A DNA stretch of 5,780 nucleotides, from positions 1 to 5,780 of the forward strand of contig RCNQ01000232.1 of assembly GCA_003731675.1 (NCBI GenBank), read 5' to 3'. The position numbers and the translations under genes were made by a program. Source of the stretch: Bacteroidetes/Chlorobi group bacterium ChocPot_Mid (GTDB taxonomy: Bacteria > Bacteroidota > Ignavibacteria > Kapaibacteriales > UBA2268). Positions 1 to 5,780 of this stretch are shown in pieces (within the stretch, counting starts at the first letter, position 1; each line of letters starts with the position of its first letter). The notes under the pieces are model-generated. The model was not told the origin of the DNA, searched no databases, and saw only the letters and a program-made list of their open reading frames with translations.

Positions 1-2705
1 GCACCACCTCCCATGTCAACTACTCCGTATCCAAATCCGGTTATCTCGTTGCCTGAGATTATGTTGTTGTTACATGTCAATGTATCAAGATTGTATAGTG
101 TGTTGCCACCGGATTTATCTTTTGGTGCAACTGTTCTTAATACGATTGCGGCACTGTAACCTGTTGTACTTAGGTACTGATCTGTCATATAATCTACCAA
201 TGAACCAGATGTTCTCAAGTGTGGTAGGAATACATGTGGTGTAAGACTATTACCAGCGGCATTCTTGTATTCATTTTCAAAAATACAATTCTTGATTTGA
301 TTATTAGATGAACCTTGCTTCAAGAAAAATACATTGTGAGTGTATTTTTGAACATCGGTTCGTGTTTTTAGAATAAATCTGATTGATTTATTTTGACCAC
401 CATCAAAAATAAAATATCCATTTGGTTTTGAATATTTATTTTTTTGTGATGGGAAAACTGATGGACAAATAGCATATTGATTTAATGGGTCAGTATTTTG
501 CCCCAAAACAATTCCATAGCCATTCCCAGCACAAACGTGAATTGTGACACCACTGTTATTTCCACCTTTTTCTACAGCTCTGTCAGCAGATGGTCTGAAT
601 GTTACTGTAGCATCAGGTCCCATCCCGTGAATATATGACGACAAGTCAAGTGCAGGTCTGTCTTCCATTACATCTCCAAGAACATAAGGTCCTCTGTCCT
701 TTAATTCAAAAATAACATGTCCTCCAGCACCATACTTATAAAGTGCATCAACAGCTTCCTGAATTGTTGCAAAATGTTTTGAACCTGAACCTGAACCAAT
801 AGTGTATGTACCAATTAAACCAGAATTGACTGTAAAATTAGTGCAAACTTTTCTAATGCTTAGAGGGTTATTATCCCAGGGAGAATAAATTGTTGCACAA
901 ATCTGATATTCTCCAAGAAACGGAGGTACAAAATTCTTTATAGTTCTGACATTTGTTGTATCGTAACCGGAACCTGCTGAAATAACATAGTTAACTAATG
1001 TGTCCCTGAAGACGACCTGACTTGTTTGATTATATTTAATTTCAAAGAATATAGAATCAAAATCCAAATCATTAACACCTTGATTAGTGAATTTTGCGAT
1101 TGGATTAATCGGTCTTCCGACAATAACTTCATCAGTTGATTTCGGATATACAATTTCAACACCTCTTACATCAATTTCTTTAGCAAATGAGAAATAGTAA
1201 TTAGATGCACCAGAACGAGGCCATACATTGTTCGATGGTAATAAATCCGTTGAACTCAGCAAATTAACTGCAGCAACTAAATAATAATCACCAGTTGCAG
1301 GAGGTATAAAATTAGGTGATAGAGTAACTTCCACGAAAGCACCAGATGCTAATGGTGTGCTTGGATTGTTCCAATCCAAAGTTCTGGTATTTCCAAGTTT
1401 TGTGCCGCTTGCATCATAAACATCTAATAGAACCTCAAAATGGTCAACATCATTTAATCCGAGATTATTTACCCTGACAACTAAATCTAATGGTGCTAAA
1501 GGATATTTCTTTTCATATTTTGGTCTTGGTTTAGCAATTTTTGTTATTCCTATATCCCAAGCCAATGCAATGTTGAATTTTTTTCCGGGAAGTTGAACAG
1601 TACCTACCTGGTCAATAATCATTTTACCTTCAACTGTATATTCACCAGGTTCAAATTGACCGGCATTTGTTTGCAAATCAAGATTTCCACCAGTACCAAA
1701 GCAAACACCTGTACCTGCGGTGAAATTGTACCTAGCAGAGTCACCTGTAATATTACCGGGGTTAACATCAAATGATGAATTTACAGGGTCTTTCGCCCGA
1801 TAAATTATTTTGGTTGATGGGTCTGACAAATCACCAGGACCATAAATTTGATAATTCAACAATACGGTTGCCATTCCTGCTTTCCTTTTGATAAATAAAG
1901 CAGGATGCTGATTTGGATCTGTTCCACCATAAATTTGTCCAACTCTAAACACTTCCCCACCAGCAGGATAAATACCAACTAGTTCAGGGTCAGCTTTACC
2001 ATAGATATATGTTTTCCCTTGTTTTATAGTTGTACCGTAATCAGCTGCATCTAAAAATCTTGTTGTATAACCAGATTCGTAGTTTGGATATCCTTTTACA
2101 TATCTTGATGGGCTCCCTGGATCAATGTTATAAGCAGGCCCATAAGAAGAAATTCGTCTCCCTGCAAAGAATATCCAGCTTGTATAGCTATAAACACTTC
2201 CTGTTTGCGGTCCATATATGATTTCTATAGTATTGGAGGTTTCATATAGCTTGATTTGAGCCATTATTTGGAAGGATGATTGCCCATAATAGTTACTGTA
2301 TGAATTCCATTGGAACGTCACAACCCTGTTAGGAGAAGAACCTGTAATTGTGTAATAAATACCACTTCTCTCATAACCATCACCACCGCAAAAAGCGACA
2401 CACATACCACCACCATAATAATATCCCGGTGTAGGTGATAGACTCATATAACTATATCCTAATTGGATGTAACCATTCGTATTCGGATAAACAAAGGTAA
2501 CCGCCTGTTCATCAATTCTGAAAGTGAATGGTAAATTGACCTGTGCCATAGCATCGTCTCCGGCAGTAACATAAGTGCCACCGCTGATTGGTTGCCATGT
2601 ACCATCTTTTTCTGTAGGGGTAATATCGTACAACTGTTGTGATTGCAGGAAAATACTCGCTAAGAAAAAGGAAATTAATAAAGTAATAAGTTTTTGTAAC
2701 TTCAT
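1..2705 (-). CDS. Large secreted multidomain protein with CARDB-like and beta-helix regions (3' end outside window)
   Basis: Reading the minus strand from the ATG at 2705-2703 gives 901 uninterrupted codons to the window edge, so the stop codon and C-terminus are missing. Residues 1-22 form a signal peptide: Lys2 and Lys5, a hydrophobic core at about 6-20, and likely cleavage near QS/QQ at 22-23. There is no lipobox cysteine. Residues about 30-180 hold a Gly/Tyr-rich beta-sandwich-like region with an NTNGYIQLG stretch (75-83), resembling the 'sNGwlsFG' domain of many Bacteroidota surface proteins. Residues about 384-500 and 511-625 look like two CARDB/Ig-like modules (DLVVRVNNLG; PIAKFTNQGVND). 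From about 632 a TIGSGSGS...FATIQEAVDAL start leads into a predicted right-handed beta-helix, with Asn/Ile-rich coils at 801-815 and 878-899. It is probably exported to the surface or secreted, possibly by type IX secretion, but the sorting domain cannot be seen. No catalytic site is recognised; adhesion or carbohydrate binding is conceivable but unproven. The ORF is certain and the exact role unknown. Confidence 0.88.
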   Translation of the reverse strand, partial: MKLQKLITLLISFFLASIFLQSQQLYDITPTEKDGTWQPISGGTYVTAGDDAMAQVNLPFTFRIDEQAVTFVYPNTNGYIQLGYSYMSLSPTPGYYYGGGMCVAFCGGDGYERSGIYYTITGSSPNRVVTFQWNSYSNYYGQSSFQIMAQIKLYETSNTIEIIYGPQTGSVYSYTSWIFFAGRRISSYGPAYNIDPGSPSRYVKGYPNYESGYTTRFLDAADYGTTIKQGKTYIYGKADPELVGIYPAGGEVFRVGQIYGGTDPNQHPALFIKRKAGMATVLLNYQIYGPGDLSDPSTKIIYRAKDPVNSSFDVNPGNITGDSARYNFTAGTGVCFGTGGNLDLQTNAGQFEPGEYTVEGKMIIDQVGTVQLPGKKFNIALAWDIGITKIAKPRPKYEKKYPLAPLDLVVRVNNLGLNDVDHFEVLLDVYDASGTKLGNTRTLDWNNPSTPLASGAFVEVTLSPNFIPPATGDYYLVAAVNLLSSTDLLPSNNVWPRSGASNYYFSFAKEIDVRGVEIVYPKSTDEVIVGRPINPIAKFTNQGVNDLDFDSIFFEIKYNQTSQVVFRDTLVNYVISAGSGYDTTNVRTIKNFVPPFLGEYQICATIYSPWDNNPLSIRKVCTNFTVNSGLIGTYTIGSGSGSKHFATIQEAVDALYKYGAGGHVIFELKDRGPYVLGDVMEDRPALDLSSYIHGMGPDATVTFRPSADRAVEKGGNNSGVTIHVCAGNGYGIVLGQNTDPLNQYAICPSVFPSQKNKYSKPNGYFIFDGGQNKSIRFILKTRTDVQKYTHNVFFLKQGSSNNQIKNCIFENEYKNAAGNSLTPHVFLPHLRTSGSLVDYMTDQYLSTTGYSAAIVLRTVAPKDKSGGNTLYNLDTLTCNNNIISGNEITGFGYGVVDMGGG
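780..797 (-). repeat. Three tandem copies of a hexamer encoding a Gly-Ser linker
   Basis: The hexamer TGAACC is repeated three times on the plus strand, which is GGTTCA three times in the coding direction. It encodes Gly-Ser-Gly-Ser-Gly-Ser at residues 637-642 or so of the secreted protein, exactly at the junction between the second CARDB-like module and the beta-helix region. Because the unit is a multiple of three, copy-number changes would lengthen or shorten the linker without breaking the frame. Confidence 0.75.
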
Positions 2706-2712
2706 TTTACAA

Positions 2713-2720
2713 CCCCTTTT
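2713..2720 (-). promoter_or_regulatory. Candidate ribosome binding site of the secreted-protein gene
   Basis: AAAAGGGG lies 7 nt before the ATG at 2705 in the coding direction. It is a partial Shine-Dalgarno match and supports this start codon, as does the signal peptide that follows immediately. It is stronger than anything found before the other two complete genes of the window. Confidence 0.45.
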
Positions 2721-2796
2721 AAAGTAGTTTAACAATAACATTTATTAGATTTATATATATTTTATAAAATTATTTTCCTACACATCTATATAGACA

Positions 2797-2831
2797 CAAA
2801 TTTAGAGAAATCGTCTCAAAAATAATACAAA
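2797..2831 (-). promoter_or_regulatory. Candidate Bacteroidota-type promoter for the secreted-protein gene
   Basis: On the minus strand TAAATTTG (2804-2797) matches the Bacteroidota -7 consensus TAnnTTTG at every fixed position. A TTTG at 2831-2828 could act as the -33 element, but the spacer is 23 nt instead of the usual 19-21. A nearer TTTG at 2820-2817 is too close, with a 12-nt spacer. Transcription would begin near 2790 and leave a leader of roughly 85 nt. In DNA this AT-rich such matches can arise by chance. Confidence 0.3.
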
Positions 2832-2907
2832 TTTTTTTAAATTATATTATCCGTGTTCCATTTTATTTCAATTGTAACCGAAATAACTACCAATTACTAC
2901 AATAGGT

Positions 2908-2921
2908 TAATAAATTTATTA
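2908..2921. repeat. 14-nt perfect palindrome TAATAAATTTATTA
   Basis: The 14 bases are identical to their reverse complement. The first 13 recur at 3590-3602, just before the ABC-F gene. Its right edge overlaps the left arm of the longer inverted repeat at 2919-2958. It could be a protein-binding half of the divergent control region, but a composition of only A and T makes chance a real alternative. Confidence 0.4.
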
Positions 2922-2958
2922 GTATTTTTTTCAAATTTAATTTAGTAAAAAATACTAA
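2919..2958. repeat. 12-bp perfect inverted repeat with 16-nt spacer
   Basis: The left arm TTAGTATTTTTT (2919-2930) is the exact reverse complement of the right arm AAAAAATACTAA (2947-2958). The spacer is 16 nt. It sits in the divergent region, about 155 bp before rpsT and about 214 bp before the secreted-protein gene, and follows no gene end, so a terminator role for either neighbour is unlikely. It may be an operator or a cruciform-prone site. The arms include the non-trivial TTAGTA/TACTAA, which makes it somewhat less likely to be chance than pure A/T runs. Confidence 0.5.
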
Positions 2959-3040
2959 GCTCATATTTTTTAATTATTTAGGATTGGCTAATATCAATGT
3001 TTTGTTTTGCTATAAATTGCTATTCAATTAAAAAAATATT

Positions 3041-3072
3041 TTTGGTAAAATAATAAATAATTCATAATTTTG
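3041..3072 (+). promoter_or_regulatory. Candidate Bacteroidota-type promoter of rpsT
   Basis: TTTG at 3041-3044 is followed after exactly 20 nt by TAATTTTG at 3065-3072. Both elements and the spacing fit the known Bacteroidota primary-sigma consensus (TTTG, 19-21 nt, TAnnTTTG). Transcription would start around 3077-3080, giving a leader of about 35 nt before the rpsT ATG. It probably also drives the downstream tRNA-Arg. No experimental start site is available. Confidence 0.5.
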
Positions 3073-3112
3073 ATGTTCTAAAAATTATTATTAATAAAAA
3101 ACTTAGGGATTA

Positions 3113-3376
3113 ATGGCACATCATAAATCAGCTTTGAAAAGAATAAGGCAATCTCGTAAAACAAGATTGTACAACAGGACAAGTAAAAAAACTTTGAAAG
3201 AAGCAATTAAAAGTGTAAGAACAGCAGAAAATTTTGAAGTTGCTTCTGAGAATTTGAAGAAAGTTACAAAGATACTTGATAAAGTATCTGCAAAAAAAAT
3301 AATTCACAAAAACAATGCGGCTAATAAGAAAGCTAAACTGGCAAAACTTGTGAATTCACTAAAAGCTACATCGTAG
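3113..3376 (+). CDS. rpsT: 30S ribosomal protein S20
   Basis: This 87-residue basic protein is S20 of the small ribosomal subunit, a primary binding protein of the 16S rRNA 5' domain that folds as a three-helix bundle. The N-terminus MAHHKSALKRIRQS matches the family's conserved start and rRNA-binding helix, and residues 63-83 carry the C-terminal signature IHKNNAANKKAKL (family form IHKNkAArkKsrL). The Arg usually seen in AAR/AARH is Asn here. The length is normal for the family (85-90 residues). The ATG is fixed by the conserved N-terminus; only a weak AGGG lies 4 nt before it. The TAG stop is 8 nt before a tRNA-Arg gene, and the two probably share the promoter at 3041-3072 and the terminator at 3471-3506. 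E. coli S20 represses its own translation; no such element can be identified here. Confidence 0.97.
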   Translation: MAHHKSALKRIRQSRKTRLYNRTSKKTLKEAIKSVRTAENFEVASENLKKVTKILDKVSAKKIIHKNNAANKKAKLAKLVNSLKATS

Positions 3377-3384
3377 TCAAGTTT

Positions 3385-3458
3385 GCGCCTGTAGCTCAAT
3401 TGGATAGAGCATCTGACTACGGATCAGAAGGTTAGGGGTTCGACTCCCTTCAGGCGTA
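3385..3458 (+). tRNA. tRNA-Arg, anticodon ACG
   Basis: The 74 nt fold into a complete cloverleaf. The acceptor stem is GCGCCTG with CAGGCGT, the first pair being a G-U wobble. The D stem is GCTC/GAGC and the loop contains GG. The anticodon stem TCTGA/TCAGA encloses loop CTACGGA. The variable loop is 5 nt, and the T arm has stem AGGGG/CCCTT with loop TTCGACT. The anticodon ACG at 3419-3421 reads CGU and, once A34 is edited to inosine by TadA, CGC and CGA as well. The 3' CCA is not encoded: discriminator A3458 is followed by CAG, so a CCA-adding enzyme is needed. The gene lies 8 nt after rpsT with no room for its own promoter, so it is probably released from the rpsT transcript by RNase P and 3' nucleases. 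Confidence 0.97.
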
Positions 3459-3470
3459 CAGGTGTAAAAT

Positions 3471-3506
3471 AAAAGACTTACAGCAATTGACTGTAAGCCT
3501 TTTTTT
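3471..3506 (+). terminator. Rho-independent terminator of the rpsT-tRNA-Arg unit
   Basis: CTTACAG (3477-3483) pairs perfectly with CTGTAAG (3491-3497) around a 7-nt loop CAATTGA. After one A-C mismatch the stem can extend as AAAAG (3471-3475) with CTTTT (3499-3503). A run of seven T (3500-3506) follows the core stem. It lies 13 nt after the tRNA end and 110 nt before the ABC-F gene, so it closes the rpsT-tRNA unit. The A-run on its left could give some termination on the opposite strand. Confidence 0.85.
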
Positions 3507-3567
3507 CTTTCTGGGAAAGATTTATAGTTGAACTGCAAGTAATGCAAGGTAGTATCATTGTTCAGTG

Positions 3568-3602
3568 TTGACTTCAAAATAAACCATTTTAATAAATTTA
3601 TT
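3568..3602 (+). promoter_or_regulatory. Weak candidate promoter region of the ABC-F gene
   Basis: The 109-bp gap between the terminator and the GTG start holds TTGACT (3568-3573), a 5/6 match to a sigma-70 -35 box, but only a poor -10 (TAATAA at 3590-3595) follows. Alternatively TTG (3568-3570), 22 nt and TAAATTTA (3593-3600) approximate the Bacteroidota form with one mismatch; that would leave a leader of about 10 nt. The segment also includes the second copy (3590-3602) of the 13-mer found at 2908. A promoter is expected here because of the upstream terminator, but its exact position is uncertain. Confidence 0.3.
3590..3602. repeat. Second copy of the 13-mer TAATAAATTTATT
   Basis: These 13 bases are identical to 2908-2920 and contain a perfect 12-nt palindrome (3591-3602). 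The copy ends 13 nt before the ABC-F start codon. It could be a shared binding site, but it consists only of A and T in AT-rich spacer DNA, so coincidence is quite possible. Confidence 0.35.
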
Positions 3603-3615
3603 TAATAATTTAATA

Positions 3616-5571
3616 GTGATTCAGATTTCAAATATATCAATATATTTTGCAGGAAAATACCTTTTTGATAGTGTTACTTTTACTATAAGACCTGATGATA
3701 AAATCGGACTTATTGGTAGAAATGGTTCAGGTAAATCAACTTTACTAAAAATAATAAATGGTTTACAAAATCCCGAAGAAGGAACAATTAGCTTCCCCAA
3801 TCATTTCAAGATAGGTTATCTTCCACAGGAAGGAAGAAGCATTTCTATAAAATCAGTATATGAGGAAACCTATGATTCGCTTACAGACATAAGAGAACTC
3901 GAAAACAAAATTCACAACCTCGAAATTGAAATCAATAAGCGCAAAGATTTTGAATCAAAAGAATATTTGAAACTAATTCAAGAGCTGAGTGAAGTAAATG
4001 AAAAAATGGAGATATTTGGAGGCAATAATATCCATGCTCAAATTGAAAAAATCCTAACCGGATTAGGTTTTAATCGTAATGAATTCCAAAGACCTTTAAA
4101 TGAATTCAGCGGAGGATGGCAAATGAGGGTAGAATTAGCAAAAATATTGCTTCAAAAACCGGATTGTATTCTATTAGATGAACCTACCAATCATCTGGAT
4201 ATTGAAAGTATCCAGTGGCTTGAGGATTTTCTTAAAAAATATAAGGGGATTATTGTCCTTGTATCCCACGACAGAAATTTTTTGGATGCCGTTACTAACA
4301 GAACTATAGAAATATCTTTAGGAAAAATATATGATTTTAATCTACCCTACACAAAATTTTTAGAACACAGAGAAGAAATTAAGAAACATCAGATAAATGC
4401 ATATGAAAATCAGCAAAGACAAATAGCACAAACCGAAAGATTTATTGAAAGGTTCCGTTACAAAGCAACATTATCCTCACGAGTTCAATCAAGAATCAAA
4501 TTACTTGAAAAGATGGATAAAATTGAAGTTGAAAATGAAGACGTAAGTTCAATTAAATTCAGATTTCCACAAGCTCCCCGAAGTGGCAGGTTAGTAGCAG
4601 AAGTTGCTGATTTATCGAAAAGCTATGGTGATAAGTTGATACTCGATAGAATTAACTTTGCTATTGAGATGGGAGAAAAGGTTGCATTTGTTGGTAAAAA
4701 TGGTGAAGGAAAAACAACTTTGTCCAGGATAATTGCAAATGATATATCCGATTTTGATGGAAATCTAAGAATAGGAACAAATGTTTTAATTGGATATTAT
4801 GCTCAACATCAGGCAGAGTTGCTTGACCAGAATTCAACAGTTTTGGAAATTATAGACCGTGCGGCAACCGGTGAGATGAGGAGTCAGATTCGTAAACTTT
4901 TAGGAGCTTTTTTATTTAGTGGAAATGATGTTTTTAAAAAAGTAAAAGTCCTTTCCGGAGGTGAAAAATCACGTTTAGCTATTGCTCGATTACTATTAAA
5001 AGAGTCTAATTTTTTGATTTTAGATGAACCAACCAATCACCTTGATATGGCGGCAAAGGACGTTTTGAAAAATGCTTTGATGAATTACAATGGTTCATTA
5101 ATCGTAGTTTCACACGATAGAAATTTTCTACACGAACTGACGAACAGAACAATATATTTTACTAATAAAGGCATTATTGAATACACTGGTGATATATATG
5201 ATTTTATCGAGAAGCATAAACTTGAATCCTTGAATGAATTAAATTCACTAACATTGAAAAAAACAATAAATCTTCAAGAATCTGCCTCCTCCCAAGAAAG
5301 CCAAAACAAAATACTACGTGAACAGAAAAAACTTTTACTTAAAGAATCCAATAAATTAAAAAAGAAAATTGCATTAATTGAAAATGAAATTGAAGAGATT
5401 GAACATAATATAAAAGCATTAGAAATATTTTTTTCTGACCCTTTTAATTTCAATAATGTAGAATTGATGAGAGAAAAACAATTTGAATATAAAAATTATA
5501 AATTATTGCTCAATGAAAAAATGAATGAATGGACTGAAATACAGAATTCAATGGAATCCCTAAATGATTGA
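3616..5571 (+). CDS. ABC-F family ATPase, YheS-like translation factor
   Basis: The 651-residue protein has two ATP-binding cassettes and no membrane segment, the ABC-F layout; such proteins bind the ribosomal E site and act on stalled or antibiotic-bound ribosomes. Cassette 1 has Walker A GRNGSGKST (34-42), signature FSGGWQMR (164-171), Walker B CILLDEP (184-190) and H-loop His218. Cassette 2 has Walker A GKNGEGKTT (360-368), signature LSGGE (446-450), Walker B FLILDEP (466-472) and H-loop His500. Both Walker B Glu residues (189, 471) are present, so both sites should hydrolyse ATP. The linker at about 235-325 contains RFRYKATLSSRVQSRIKLLEKM (split here as 279-290 and 291-300), the P-site tRNA-interacting helices, closest in style to E. 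coli YheS, as is GYYAQHQ (393-399). A Lys/Glu-rich coiled coil fills 560-650. The start is GTG: the in-frame stop at 3580-3582 and the family N-terminus leave no ATG alternative, and no Shine-Dalgarno is visible. Resistance versus housekeeping role cannot be decided; housekeeping is likelier. Confidence 0.95.
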   Translation: MIQISNISIYFAGKYLFDSVTFTIRPDDKIGLIGRNGSGKSTLLKIINGLQNPEEGTISFPNHFKIGYLPQEGRSISIKSVYEETYDSLTDIRELENKIHNLEIEINKRKDFESKEYLKLIQELSEVNEKMEIFGGNNIHAQIEKILTGLGFNRNEFQRPLNEFSGGWQMRVELAKILLQKPDCILLDEPTNHLDIESIQWLEDFLKKYKGIIVLVSHDRNFLDAVTNRTIEISLGKIYDFNLPYTKFLEHREEIKKHQINAYENQQRQIAQTERFIERFRYKATLSSRVQSRIKLLEKMDKIEVENEDVSSIKFRFPQAPRSGRLVAEVADLSKSYGDKLILDRINFAIEMGEKVAFVGKNGEGKTTLSRIIANDISDFDGNLRIGTNVLIGYYAQHQAELLDQNSTVLEIIDRAATGEMRSQIRKLLGAFLFSGNDVFKKVKVLSGGEKSRLAIARLLLKESNFLILDEPTNHLDMAAKDVLKNALMNYNGSLIVVSHDRNFLHELTNRTIYFTNKGIIEYTGDIYDFIEKHKLESLNELNSLTLKKTINLQESASSQESQNKILREQKKLLLKESNKLKKKIALIENEIEEIEHNIKALEIFFSDPFNFNNVELMREKQFEYKNYKLLLNEKMNEWTEIQNSMESLND

Positions 5572-5594
5572 AAATAAGTTACATTAGCATAATA

Positions 5595-5780
5595 TCATCT
5601 GTCAACTGATAATTTTTCAGAAAAATTCTCAGAATTCAAAGGAGATTGTTCAACCTTATTTTCAATAACATTAACTGGAATAACATTTTCTATCTGTTCC
5701 AGAGCATAGTCAAAAGCTCCAAGTATCATACTATATGATAGCTTTAACAATATAAAAGTTAATACTAATTTATTCATCAC
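5595..5780 (-). CDS. Small hydrophobic protein or C-terminal end of a larger one, function unknown
   Basis: A minus-strand frame is open from the window edge to a TGA at 5597-5595. The first in-frame ATG is at 5777-5775; starting there gives 60 residues beginning MNKLVLTFILLKLSYS, a lysine followed by a hydrophobic stretch to about residue 22, which would suit a signal peptide or single membrane anchor. The rest is polar and acidic, rich in Glu and Asn. Because the frame remains open to the edge (GTG at 5780-5778), it may equally be the tail of a longer membrane protein. No family is recognised. It converges on the ABC-F gene, with only 23 nt between the two stops and no clear terminator hairpin in the gap. 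Evidence for coding is the open frame and the plausible hydrophobic N-terminus only. Confidence 0.5.
   Translation of the reverse strand: MMNKLVLTFILLKLSYSMILGAFDYALEQIENVIPVNVIENKVEQSPLNSENFSEKLSVDR

Larger units (their letters stand above)
2706..3112. other. Divergent AT-rich intergenic region (407 bp)
   Basis: This region separates the start codons of the minus-strand secreted-protein gene and plus-strand rpsT, so it must carry the 5' regulatory signals of both. It is extremely AT-rich, and no RNA gene or convincing small coding region was recognised. It holds a candidate promoter for each gene, a 14-nt palindrome at 2908-2921 and an overlapping 12-bp inverted repeat at 2919-2958 between the two promoters. 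Confidence 0.7.

Noticed and set aside
1593..1775. 60-codon plus-strand open frame
   Set aside because: It lies wholly antisense to the long secreted-protein gene and has no recognisable domain or start signal.
2030..2221. 63-codon plus-strand open frame
   Set aside because: It is antisense within the same secreted-protein gene, and its composition is consistent with a chance shadow frame.
3385..3458. tRNA-Arg as an integration (attachment) site for a mobile element
   Set aside because: No repeat of the tRNA 3' end, integrase or foreign-looking segment is found in the window; housekeeping sequence follows directly.
3377..3577. 66-codon minus-strand open frame containing TPEGSRTPNLLIRS
   Set aside because: It is antisense to the tRNA-Arg gene and the terminator. 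The peptide is the well-known spurious translation of a tRNA complement, not a protein.
3616..5571. ABC-F protein as a dedicated antibiotic-resistance determinant
   Set aside because: The linker and C-terminal coiled coil resemble the housekeeping YheS type, the base composition matches its neighbours, and no mobile element or attenuation leader peptide is seen.
5611..5627. AATTTTT-CAG-AAAAATT inverted repeat as a terminator between the convergent genes
   Set aside because: It lies inside the minus-strand open frame, the stem has only A/T pairs and a 3-nt loop, and no T-run follows, so it is not a convincing terminator.

Overview
The window reads as ordinary chromosome from an AT-rich bacterium of the Bacteroidota/Chlorobiota assemblage, perhaps a lineage such as Kapabacteria or Ignavibacteria. 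This placement is an inference. It rests on three things: promoter-like motifs of the Bacteroidota type (TTTG, about 20 nt, TAnnTTTG), weak or absent Shine-Dalgarno sequences before the housekeeping genes, and a very large secreted multidomain beta-rich protein of the sort common in that group. No phage, insertion sequence, CRISPR array or defence cassette is visible.

Layout from left to right. (1) Positions 1-2705, minus strand: the first 901 codons of a large secreted protein, open all the way to the window edge. It has a signal peptide, an N-terminal beta-sandwich-like region, two CARDB/Ig-like regions and the start of a right-handed beta-helix. Its C-terminus, where a sorting signal would lie, is outside the window. 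(2) Positions 2706-3112: a very AT-rich divergent intergenic region with candidate promoters for both flanking genes and a 12-bp perfect inverted repeat. (3) Positions 3113-3506, plus strand: rpsT (ribosomal protein S20), a tRNA-Arg(ACG) only 8 nt downstream, and a rho-independent terminator. These look like one transcription unit for translation components. (4) Positions 3616-5571, plus strand: a complete YheS-like ABC-F ATPase with a GTG start, a ribosome-associated translation factor. (5) Positions 5595-5780, minus strand: the end (or all) of a small hydrophobic protein of unknown function, convergent with the ABC-F gene.

The plus-strand genes share a translation theme (S20, tRNA-Arg, ABC-F factor), but the terminator after the tRNA separates the ABC-F gene from the rpsT unit. 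The secreted protein is divergent and functionally unrelated. I found no convincing new biological system. The points most worth a second look are the large truncated surface protein, the tight rpsT-tRNA-Arg linkage, and the inverted repeats in the intergenic regions.
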